Positions 44,205-53,700 of a stretch of 64,000 bases of DNA are shown one piece after another. Under the pieces are notes generated by a model, which was not told the origin of the DNA, did no database searches, and saw only the letters and a program-made list of their open reading frames with translations. The DNA is from JAXLVB01 sp046329195. Its GTDB lineage: Bacteria > Bacteroidota > Bacteroidia > Cytophagales > Spirosomataceae. Numbering within the stretch: position 1 is the stretch's first letter; each line of letters opens with the position of its first letter. The stretch lies in assembly GCA_046329195.1 (NCBI GenBank), contig JAXLVB010000003.1, positions 248,001-312,000 of the forward strand, in the 5' to 3' direction. The position numbers and the translations under genes are program-made.

Positions 44205-47200
44205 CGCTCCCTTCATCACCCGTTGGGATTTGAGTAAGCCAGGTGCTTCTTCTACTGGTTTGACCATTCCTATGAAAGCCACCACGGGACAGCAAGTGAG
44301 CTATACTTGGACAACCGTACCCGTAGGTACTTCTGGGGCTGGTACCTTTACCAGTTCTGGTCTCATCCTCACAGGCTTGCCTGCTGGTGCCATCATAGAC
44401 CTGAGCATAGCCCCTACTAATCTCGAATTTATTAGTATGGGTGCAATTAGCGTTGATAGCCGACGCCTGATGGAAATAAGACAATGGGGCGATGTGGCTT
44501 GGACCAGTATGGAAAGTGCTTTTAGTGGCTGCTCCAACATGACCCTCACCGCCACCGATGTACCCAACTTGGCAGCCGTGACCAATATGAGTGGGATGTT
44601 TGCTAACTGTAGTAGCTTCAACCAAGCCCTGCCGAGTAGTTTTAATACCAGCAAAGTAACCAATATGTCGGGTATGTTTACTGGTTGTACGGCCTATAAC
44701 CAAGCCCTACCCGCAGGTTTCAATACCGAAGCAGCAACCGATATGAGTTATATGTTTACTGGTTGTACGGCCTTTAACCAGCCCTTGCCCGCTGGTTTTA
44801 AGTGTAAGGTAACAACAAATGTTAGTTATATGTTTGCCAATGCTTCGGCTTTCAATCAGAACTTGGCGGGTGTGTTTATCTTTCCAAATGGTGCCATCAA
44901 CATGGAGGGACTCTTTGATAACTGCGGCCTCGACGTGGTTTATTACACCGCTGTAAAAGCAGATTTTGTCAATAATATTTTAGATAGAAGGGGAACTTTT
45001 GGAGGTACTGTTGGCGCCGCTGGAATGAAATTTTGTGCTAACTTATTTGGCCTAAACGGTTCGCTGTCTAACTATGAGACACAGTCGGGTGAAGTAGAAT
45101 GGGGAGGGTATTTCCTATCTTTCCAAGGCGATGAGCCAAGCTCAGTGTGTGCCGATGGGATAGTCAGTATCGTCGGCAGCAATCCTACTACTTGTGGCGG
45201 TACCAATGGCAAAATAGCCTTTGTCACTACAACGCTCACGGGGGCACAAACGCTTTCGTACAAAAAAGATGGCAATGCCACTACTGCCTCCATCAACATC
45301 GCCAATACCAGCATAAGCGGAATTGGTCCTACCGTAGTAAGAGGCTTTTTTGAGCTCAGGGGCTTGGGGGAGGGTATTTACTCCGATTTTGCCATTGGCG
45401 CTACTACGCCTTTGGGCAGCCAAACGCTGGAAGCCCCTATTTGCTGCCCCAGCGGCAACACCCTGTACGTGAACGCCTCGGTAGCTGGCGGTACGGGCGA
45501 CGGTAGCACTTGGGGCAACGCCTATGCAAGCCTGAGCAATGCCTTGAGAGTGGCCCACGCCTGCAGTGGCGTCAAAACCATCAAAGTAGCCGCTGGTACG
45601 TACAAGCCCACCAGAAAGCCTTTTGACAGTGGTGCAGAAATAACCCTTGATGATTATGGTGATCCTGTAACCAATCGTGATAACACCTTCCACATTCCTG
45701 ATGGCGTAACGATAGAGGGCGGCTACAATGCCGCTACGGGCAACCGAGATATTACGGCCAACGTGACGACGTTAAGCGGCGACTTCAATGGCGACGATGT
45801 GGTTTCGGGCAGTGGTAGTACGCTTTCTATCACAGGCAATACTGAAAATGCCTACCATGTGGTTCTCGCCTCAGCAGCAAGCACAGGAGGCGTAACGATT
45901 GATGGCTTTTCTGTCATAGGCGGAAATGCGGATGGTTCTCCTACCATCACAGTGAATGGATATAGCCTTGATCGTAGCAGCGGCGGCGGAATTGTTACCG
46001 TTGCTGGCACCAATTCGATTAGCAATAATACCCTTTCAGGAAATAATGCTTTCTCTGGAGGCGGCGGAATTATTACCAGTGTTGGCACCAATTCGATTAG
46101 CAATAATACCCTTTCGAGAAATACAGCGAGCAATGGCGGCGGAATTTTTACCTATTTTGACACCAATACAACGCTAAGCAATAATACCCTTTCGGGAAAT
46201 AATGCGGGAGGCAGCGGCGGCGGAATTTTTACCGGTGAAAGTACCTATACGCTAAGCAATAATACCCTTTCGGGAAATAATGCGAGCAATGGCGGCGGCG
46301 GCGGAATTTCTACCTTTAATGGCACCAATACGATTAGCAATAATATCTTTTGGGATAATAAAAAAAATAATAATGCCACAGTTGCAGGGGCAGATTATTA
46401 TGCAGATGGTACCAATGGTAATACCTTCAAAAACAACTTGTTGCAATTGGCAGTAAGCAATTATACTACAACAGGTAGTGGAAATTATGACCTTGGCACA
46501 GCCGCAACCGGCAATCTTTTTGCCCAAAATCCACTTTTTGTCAATGCCGCTGACCTCGCAGGAGCCGATGGCAAACACCGCACGGCAGATGATGGCTTGG
46601 CCATACAAGCCAATAGCCCGGCCTTCAATACGGGCTTGCTGGCAGGTGCCCCCACTATTGACATCACAGGTGCCACAAGGGTAGGCAATCCTGATATAGG
46701 GGCTTATGAAGTCTTGTGCACTCCCCCCACGGCCTACGCCGTCACGGGCACAGGTGCCTACTGCGCAGGCGGTACAGGCGTAGCCGTTGGTTTGGCTAAT
46801 TCAGAAACGGGTGTAACGTATCAATTAAAAAACGCAAGCAATGCCAATGTGGGTTCTCCAATCAACGGTACAACGAGTTCGGCCATTAACTTTGGCAACC
46901 AAACGGCGGGAACCTACACCGTGGTAGCCACCAAAACAAGCGGCGGCTGCACGGCAAGCATGACGGGGAGTGCGGTGGTAACAGAAAATGCCCTGCCTAC
47001 CATCAGCACCAGCACCAGCCCTGCTATTTGTGCAGGCGTTAGCTCTTTTACCATTCCGTACACAGGTACTTCCGCTTCGCCTACTACCTATTCCATCTCC
47101 GGTACAGGAATCACTACGGTAACCGACGCTGCTTTACCCGCCTCGCCCATCACCGTCAACCTGAGTTCGGGAGCTTCAGGTTCAAGTATTGCTTTTACCC

Positions 47201-49614
47201 TGACAGTAAAGAACGCCAATGGATGTACTTCTAGCAACGTGATGGGGAGCGTCACGGTCAATACGGTTAGCCTCCAAGCGGGTACAACTACCCCTACCGT
47301 CTGCATCGGCCAATCCATCAGCCTCACGGCCAGCTTAGTCAATCCAGACACACCAGGTACACCCAAAACCGCTCCTACCAATCCGGTCGCTGACAGCTAC
47401 GCTTGGGCGGGGCCAGCGGGGAGTGGCTACACCGACAACATCCAAAATCCGAGTGTTAGCGCTTCCTCCTTAGCCTTCGGCGGGGTCTATAGCGTCACGG
47501 TCACCAGCAGTGGTTGCACCGCCTCGGCTACGGCCAGTGTAGCCGTCAATAATAAGCCTACGCTCAATGCTGGCTCTACTACTCCTTCGGTCTGCATTGG
47601 CCAATCCATAAGCCTTACTGCTGGTGCTGGCGCCAGTAGCTACTCTTGGGTGGGACCAGTGGGTACTAACTACGCCAGTGATAGCCAAAATCCGAGTGTT
47701 ACCGCTTCCTCTTTAACCTACAGTGGTATCTACAGTGTCTCGGCCTCTTTCAATGGTTGCACGGCCTCGGCCACTACCAGCATCTCGGTCAAGACTTTGC
47801 CTAGCCTTCAGGCGGGTTTTACTTCCCCCTCTACCCTCTGCGTGGGTCAGTCCATCAGCCTTACGGCGGGCTTGGGTACGCCCAACACCGCTGGTACACC
47901 TAGCATAATGCCAGGCAATGAGATTCTGGACACCTATGCTTGGGCAGGCCCAGCAGGTAGCAATTTCACCAGCAACAGCCAAAACCCAACGACCATCGCT
48001 TCCTCTACTGCCTTTGGCGGTACTTACAGCGTGACGGTTACCAGCAACGGTTGCTCGGCTTCGGCTACGACCAGCCTCAGCGTCAAGCCTCGCCCCAACC
48101 TGCTTGCTGGCCCCGCCTCTCCTTCCGTTTGTGTCGGTCAATCCATCAGCCTGACCGCCAGATTGGATGCCCCCGGCACACCCGGAACACCTAGCATAAC
48201 GACAAGCAATGTCTCCAACGATACTTACTCTTGGGCTGGCCCGAGCAATTTCACGAGCAACAGCCAAAACCCAACGCCTTTTATCGCTTCCTCTACCGCT
48301 CTGGGCGGTACTTATAGTGTGACGGTTACTTCCAACGGTTGTTCGGCCTCCGTTACGACGAGTCTGACGGTTATTACCATCCCTTTGGCTAGTATTAGCC
48401 CCAATACCACTCAATCCATCTGTCAAGGGCTGCCCCTGAGCCTTCAGGCCGCTGGTGTCGGTCCTTTCGCTTGGACGGGGCCTAATGGCTTTGCCCTTTC
48501 TACTGCTACAGCTACGCTCAATACCAATTCCACCGCCAACAGTGGCGTCTATCGCCTCACCGTCGGTTCGGGCAATTGTACCGCTTCTACTTCGGTGAGT
48601 GTCAACATCAGCCCGGCAGCGCTTTCTGTTTCGCCTGCTTCGCTCAATGTCTGCTTGGGTCAAGCCATCAACCTGACAGCCAATGCCTCCCCTGCTGCCT
48701 CGGCCTTATCTTGGAAAGGACCCGCTGGCTTTAGTAGTAGCGCACAGAGTATTTCTACTTATGCCACCTCTACGGCCAATCTGGGTGTTTATTCTGTGTC
48801 GGCTACCATTGGCTCTTGCGTAGTCACCAGTACCGCTGAGGTCAAATCAGGGGCTATTCTCAAGGCGGGCGTCGTGGGCATGCCTTGCGTGGGCGGTACT
48901 ATCCAGTTTACCGCCTCTGGCATGACTTCCTATACTTGGTCTAGACCTACTAACAACTTTAATTCTACCCTCCAGAATCCGGTTATCCCTAGCTCCACTC
49001 TCAACGATGCAGGGATTTACTTCCTCTCGGCTCGCTCGGGTTCTTGTATGGCTTCGGCCTTAGTGCCTGTGTCGTTGTTGGGGCCGGGCATCAATCCTAC
49101 TTTCTCTGTTTCCCCTTCTTCGGTTACCGCTGGCGCTACCGTGGCACTCAGTGCTGCTTCGGCTACGGGGACTTACTCTTGGAGTGGACCTAATGGCTTT
49201 TCGGGCACTACTCGTACCAAGAGCATCCCTAATTTCCAAACGGCTAACAACGGGGTTTATCGCCTTACGGTCACCAATGGCGCTTGTTCGGGTTATACGG
49301 AGAAAACCATTTCTATCAACTCCGCTACTCGTTTGGCAGCGGCTGAAAACGAACCGATAGAAATGGAAATCAATGCGTATCCCAACCCGGTTACTCATAC
49401 CCTTACTGTAGAAGTGCGGCTCAAAGAGCCGGCTTCGCTCAAACTTACGCTGCTCAACCAACTCGGCCAAAGCAGTGGGCAATGGTTACTCAATCAGGAA
49501 ACAACTCTTCATAAGGCCGAATTGAATCTAAGTTCGATGCAAGCAGGGATTTATTTGCTTCAAGCTCAGACTCCAACCCAACAGGCTTCTAAGCGGATTT
49601 TCAAGCTTGAGTAG
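44077..49614 (+). CDS. Mosaic T9SS-secreted BspA-like / beta-helix / Ig-array protein
   Basis: A 1845-aa predicted surface protein. Signal peptide about 1-42 (SPLLAQ). BspA/DUF285-like repeats at about 135-285 (VTNMSGMFANCSSFNQALP) are nearly the same as in the 38575 gene. A beta-helix at about 451-878 (CPSGNTLYVNASVAGGTGDG, repeated SNNTLSGNN) matches the 33724 gene. A long Ig-like array follows (about 885-1750; PSVCIGQSISLTA, SYAWAGPAGS), then a type-A sorting domain (YPNPVTHTLTVEV about 1768, SKRIFKLE) that belongs to the C-terminal family of the 2861, 8845, 13685 and 17706 genes. The gene therefore looks assembled from modules of at least three neighbours. No enzyme motif was recognised. 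Confidence 0.9.
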   Translation: MYKKHYFSLGALSPLRWLKSAASIFFWACLLLGSTTSPLLAQNAPFITRWDLSKPGASSTGLTIPMKATTGQQVSYTWTTVPVGTSGAGTFTSSGLILTGLPAGAIIDLSIAPTNLEFISMGAISVDSRRLMEIRQWGDVAWTSMESAFSGCSNMTLTATDVPNLAAVTNMSGMFANCSSFNQALPSSFNTSKVTNMSGMFTGCTAYNQALPAGFNTEAATDMSYMFTGCTAFNQPLPAGFKCKVTTNVSYMFANASAFNQNLAGVFIFPNGAINMEGLFDNCGLDVVYYTAVKADFVNNILDRRGTFGGTVGAAGMKFCANLFGLNGSLSNYETQSGEVEWGGYFLSFQGDEPSSVCADGIVSIVGSNPTTCGGTNGKIAFVTTTLTGAQTLSYKKDGNATTASINIANTSISGIGPTVVRGFFELRGLGEGIYSDFAIGATTPLGSQTLEAPICCPSGNTLYVNASVAGGTGDGSTWGNAYASLSNALRVAHACSGVKTIKVAAGTYKPTRKPFDSGAEITLDDYGDPVTNRDNTFHIPDGVTIEGGYNAATGNRDITANVTTLSGDFNGDDVVSGSGSTLSITGNTENAYHVVLASAASTGGVTIDGFSVIGGNADGSPTITVNGYSLDRSSGGGIVTVAGTNSISNNTLSGNNAFSGGGGIITSVGTNSISNNTLSRNTASNGGGIFTYFDTNTTLSNNTLSGNNAGGSGGGIFTGESTYTLSNNTLSGNNASNGGGGGISTFNGTNTISNNIFWDNKKNNNATVAGADYYADGTNGNTFKNNLLQLAVSNYTTTGSGNYDLGTAATGNLFAQNPLFVNAADLAGADGKHRTADDGLAIQANSPAFNTGLLAGAPTIDITGATRVGNPDIGAYEVLCTPPTAYAVTGTGAYCAGGTGVAVGLANSETGVTYQLKNASNANVGSPINGTTSSAINFGNQTAGTYTVVATKTSGGCTASMTGSAVVTENALPTISTSTSPAICAGVSSFTIPYTGTSASPTTYSISGTGITTVTDAALPASPITVNLSSGASGSSIAFTLTVKNANGCTSSNVMGSVTVNTVSLQAGTTTPTVCIGQSISLTASLVNPDTPGTPKTAPTNPVADSYAWAGPAGSGYTDNIQNPSVSASSLAFGGVYSVTVTSSGCTASATASVAVNNKPTLNAGSTTPSVCIGQSISLTAGAGASSYSWVGPVGTNYASDSQNPSVTASSLTYSGIYSVSASFNGCTASATTSISVKTLPSLQAGFTSPSTLCVGQSISLTAGLGTPNTAGTPSIMPGNEILDTYAWAGPAGSNFTSNSQNPTTIASSTAFGGTYSVTVTSNGCSASATTSLSVKPRPNLLAGPASPSVCVGQSISLTARLDAPGTPGTPSITTSNVSNDTYSWAGPSNFTSNSQNPTPFIASSTALGGTYSVTVTSNGCSASVTTSLTVITIPLASISPNTTQSICQGLPLSLQAAGVGPFAWTGPNGFALSTATATLNTNSTANSGVYRLTVGSGNCTASTSVSVNISPAALSVSPASLNVCLGQAINLTANASPAASALSWKGPAGFSSSAQSISTYATSTANLGVYSVSATIGSCVVTSTAEVKSGAILKAGVVGMPCVGGTIQFTASGMTSYTWSRPTNNFNSTLQNPVIPSSTLNDAGIYFLSARSGSCMASALVPVSLLGPGINPTFSVSPSSVTAGATVALSAASATGTYSWSGPNGFSGTTRTKSIPNFQTANNGVYRLTVTNGACSGYTEKTISINSATRLAAAENEPIEMEINAYPNPVTHTLTVEVRLKEPASLKLTLLNQLGQSSGQWLLNQETTLHKAELNLSSMQAGIYLLQAQTPTQQASKRIFKLE

Positions 49615-49771
49615 TGGACACTTCCTGTTGTTGATGCTTATCTAAGTAGCAAACTGTTATCGGTTAATCATAAAATCCTTTTAATCAACAAATTAGTACA
49701 GATTTACAGGTTGACAATAACATAAACTAAATGTAAACAAGCTCTTATAACTCTATAACGGAGGTTATTTA

Positions 49772-49807
49772 ACTGGGTAGCTGCCATGCGGCTACTCAGT
49801 TTTTTTA
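49772..49807 (+). terminator. Rho-independent terminator downstream of the 44077 gene
   Basis: ACTGGGTAG / CTACTCAGT form a 9-bp stem with one G-T pair and are followed by seven T. It lies about 160 bp after the stop codon. Confidence 0.75.
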
Positions 49808-49888
49808 ACGTGGCGAGGTCCCAATCCTCACCCACGTTAAAATGAGTTTCTTTTTGCAGTGAATAAAAAAAGATAATAGTGGATGATC

Positions 49889-49920
49889 CAACCGAGGTGC
49901 CTTGCGCTTCGGGTGTTTTG
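49889..49920 (+). terminator. Fourth copy of the cassette terminator hairpin
   Basis: CAACCGAGGTGCCTTGCGCT followed by TCGGGTGTTTTG corresponds to the hairpins at 33381, 38238 and 43734, with one mismatch in the outer stem. It marks the left end of a degenerate cassette. Confidence 0.6.
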
Positions 49921-50094
49921 TTGGTAGAAGGGTTCACTGCCTTCGGGGTGCTTAACTCCAACAAGTGGCTTGGGTATAAGCTTTACGTTCTCAGCAAGCT
50001 CTGGGTATTGTTAGCTCTCGCTCCTCGGTATGAGGCTCTATTCCCAAAAAAAATTCAAAATGAGCGTTCACTTAACAAAATTTTTGATAAAAAA

Positions 50095-50142
50095 AATACC
50101 TGACACCGGGTATTTTTTATCCATTTTTTTACTATATGTTTA
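50095..50142 (+). promoter_or_regulatory. Promoter with 7-2-7 operator (site 5), relic cassette
   Basis: AATACCTGACACCGGGTATT at 50095-50114 is followed by TTTA (instead of TTTG) and TATGTTTA at 50135-50142, about 40 bases from the palindrome start. It shares the CCGGGTA half site and the weak -33 with site 1. Confidence 0.6.
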
Positions 50143-50189
50143 TGCGGGCTTTTCGACCTGCATTTTCATCTACCAATTACAATTTCACT

Positions 50190-50258
50190 ATGTATAAAAA
50201 CACCATTTTTTGTTCAAGTTGCTACCGACTTTTGGTCACTAGCATCCCTGTTCCCTAG
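50190..50258 (+). pseudogene. 22-codon remnant of a cassette-type signal-peptide ORF
   Basis: ATG at 50190, 48 bases after the -7-like box as in the intact cassettes, begins MYKN like the MYKK of the neighbouring genes, then stops at 50258 after 22 codons. It looks like the beheaded start of a lost surface-protein gene. It could instead be a leader peptide for the gene at 50794. Confidence 0.45.
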
Positions 50259-50793
50259 GTAGGTAAATTTTACTTCTTACCGTATTACCATTTTAAAACC
50301 AAACCCCAAAAACAATGCACCAAAACATCACTATCCTACTCCTCGGCACACGACTACTGCCTCCTGATTTGTTGTAATTCCGAATTCACAACTCTTTCAT
50401 GTTCGTTTTTTACTATTAAAAGGGCGTTTGTAATCTATTAAGCGTACACCTGTACCTATCTACCTGCGAAAACCTCATGATTAATTCTGCCTTGTTAGCT
50501 ATCAGAATTTAATCAACTAGAAACCTGCAAAAGATAGGCTTCTCGGTTTGTGCTCAAACAACCTCTTAATTCTTAAAAAACAATTCAGCAATCTTTAATT
50601 TTTCAACTAAGTACTCATTTGAAACGAAGAGTTTTGTTGTCTGCGGCTTCTGATTGCTATCAAGATTGCTCATTAACGCATTTTGTGTTAAAGTCTTTAA
50701 AACCGTATCAATCTAAGAAAATCCGATGAGCAAGTACCACAATTCATACCTAATGAGAATAAACCCCAAAAACCCATTAAATCACTCCTAATT
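50259..50793 (+). other. Long non-coding stretch before the 2327-aa protein gene
   Basis: This 535-bp AT-rich stretch (part of the 1179-bp gap 49615-50793) holds no long frame. A 20-codon ATG frame at 50314-50376 is the only other small ORF noticed. No clear TTTG/TAnnTTTG promoter was found close to the ATG at 50794, so transcription may start at site 5 and give a leader of about 640 nt. Confidence 0.4.
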
Positions 50794-53700
50794 ATGTACA
50801 ACAAACATCTCTACTTCTTATTATGCGTGCTCATGATGCCGCTAGTAAGTTTGGCTCAAGAACGTGAAGAAGATGATTCTGGCCCCACTAAGCGTGCCGA
50901 GTGGGATCGCAAGCTCACTCAAGACCCCAAAACTGGGGAGATACCGAGACAGGAATTAGAAAATGCAAGAACTCGTATGAACAGCTGGTTTCGGTTTGTA
51001 AAACAATCGAGATTACAAGTAGCTATCCCTAATATTAAATGGACCGAACGTGGCCCTAACAATATAGGCGGACGTACTCGTGCTTTACTCTGGGACCCCA
51101 ACGATCCTGACAAAAAGAAAGTTTGGGCAGGTGGCGTATCGGGCGGGCTTTGGTATAACAACGACATAACCGATCCCAATTCAAGTTGGAATAAGGTAAA
51201 TGATTTGTGGGCCAACATTGCCATTAGTTGGATAGCATACGATCCGACTGACACAAAAATACTATATGTAGCTACGGGCGAAAGAGATGGTTCTGAAAAA
51301 ACCGATAATACAGGGGCGTCTGGTTCTGGAGGAGGTGGGATATGGAAAAGTACTGACGGAGGTACGAAATGGACTCGTTTAGAGTTGACCAATCCCAACT
51401 ATGCAACCTTAGATAATCAGGCAAGTTGGCGTGAAATCTATAAAGTAATCGTTACGGGCAATGGCGATGTGTTGGCTTTAACATTAGGCGGTATATTTCG
51501 CTCAAAAGACAAGGGTGGAAAATGGGATTTCCTTGTTGGTGAGAATGCTCCTGCAAGTGGAACTAACGCTTTCAGGCAGGTATCAGATATGGAATTAGGC
51601 TCTGATGGCATCTTATATGTGGCCGAAGGATCGGGAAACCACGAAGCCCGAATTTTGAAATCGACAAGCGATAAAATTGAAGCTTTTACAGCTATTACCC
51701 CCCCAGGGTCTTTTGCTAAGGGTCGTGTCGAAATAGCCCTTGCCCCTAGCACCAAAGGCAACGGACAGGTTATTTATGCAGTGTCGGCAACCGGCGGTGT
51801 GGCTAAAGCCAATTTCTTCTTAAAAAGTAAAGATGCAGGGGCTACGTGGACACCCATGAAAGTACCTGTTTATATAGCCTTGAATAGTACGGTAGAAACC
51901 CCCTTTATGGGCGACCAAGGAGCCTATGACCTAATATTGGGTACACACGATACCAAACCCGATGTGCTGTATGCCGCTGGTGTGGCATATAGTATTAGTA
52001 CCGATGGTGGCGAATCTTGGCTACCAACAAGGGGATATGGTGCATTGGGAGACTTAATGCACGTTGATAATCATGCCTTTGCGAATCGCCCTGGAAAGCC
52101 AGACGAAGCTATTTTTGGAAACGATGGAGGTGTCTATTACGCTCCCGATTGGGCAACCTCTGGCAAGGAATATCCCAAGCTACAAAAACGTAATAATAAT
52201 TACAACGTAACTCAGTATTTTGCGGTTGACATAGCCCCTGAAAAAAACAGTGGATTAGTGGTGGGTGGCACACAAGATAATGGCTCACACGCTTTATCTT
52301 CTGATTACAATACCATTAGTTCAGGAAAAGAGATTAGTTCAGGTGATGGTGGTCTTACTTTTATTGACAAGGTGAATGCTGATGTAGTCATCTCGGCTTA
52401 TACACACATTGAGCCATTCCTCCATAAAAAAAATGGTACACAGGTTGATTTCGTGATGGAGATAAAACCTTCTTTTGATAAAAAAGGAATGTTCATTAAC
52501 CCTGCTGATTACGATTCGCCCAATCGTACCTACTATGCTAATTATACCTATGAGGGTGGTTCTACAGATACCTTGGTAGTTCGGTATACGATAGGTACGG
52601 ACTTTACAACTAAGGTGTCTTATCTAAGGCTTTCTGAAAAAACACCTATCAAAGTATCGTTCCTGAAATTGGGTAAAACAGCTGGTGTTATGTATGTAGG
52701 TACCAATGATGGTGAAGTTTACAAAGCCAGTAACATTCCGACCGATGGTAATGCTACCGTATCGCTTACCAAGATTATGAGTCAAGAATCAACAAGCGTA
52801 GGTAACGTTTCGTGTATTGATTTTGGCAAAGATGAAAACACCATTATCGTTACCAAATCTAACTACAACATTAAGTCGGTTTTCTGGACAACCAATGGGG
52901 GTGGAGAATGGGTTTCTAAAGACGAAACAAGCCACAATTTGCCCAATATCCCTATTCGGTATGCCCTAATCAACCCCAAAGATACCAAACAAGTCATGTT
53001 GGCTACCGAGTTGGGTGTGTATTCCACTACCGATATCACGGCTGCCAACCCAGACTGGAAACCTAATAACGAGACATTGGCAAACGTACGTTGTGATATG
53101 CTCAAGTACCGTGAGTCAGACGAAACCGTTATTGTAGGTACACACGGGCGTGGTATATTTAGTACACAAATCAATCAGAATAATTGTGCAACTCCTATTA
53201 CTGCTACCATTGCTGGTACAAAAGAAATCTGTGCTGGCGGCAGCACCAGCCTCACCGCTTCGGGGGGTACTTCTTATTCGTGGTCAGGCACTAACTTTAC
53301 CAGCACAACTAACCCGGTAAGTATTTCTAATGCGGGTACTTACACCGTCACAGCTACCAGTGGCAACTGTACTGCTTCGGCTACCGTTTCGGTTTCCATC
53401 TTGCCAAGTATCACCGTTTCCATTACAGGCAACAAAGAAATTTGTACTGGCGGTAGCGCCAGCCTCACGGCTTCTGGCGGTACTTCTTATTCGTGGTCGG
53501 GACCTGGCAGTTTTGCGAGTACTACCAGCGTGGTCAACGTTTTGGCGATAGGCACTTACACCGTCACGGCTACCAGTGGCAACTGTACCGCTTCGGCTAC
53601 TGTTTCTGTTTCCGTCTTGCCGAGTATTTCAGTAACTATCGCTGGTACAAAAGAAATCTGTGCTGGCGGTAGCACCAGCCTCACCGCTTCGGGGGGTACT

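Noticed and set aside
50794..53160. Sialidase activity of the Asp-box propeller
   Set aside because: Asp boxes alone mark the fold; I could not find the catalytic Arg triad, Tyr/Glu pair or FRIP-like motif.
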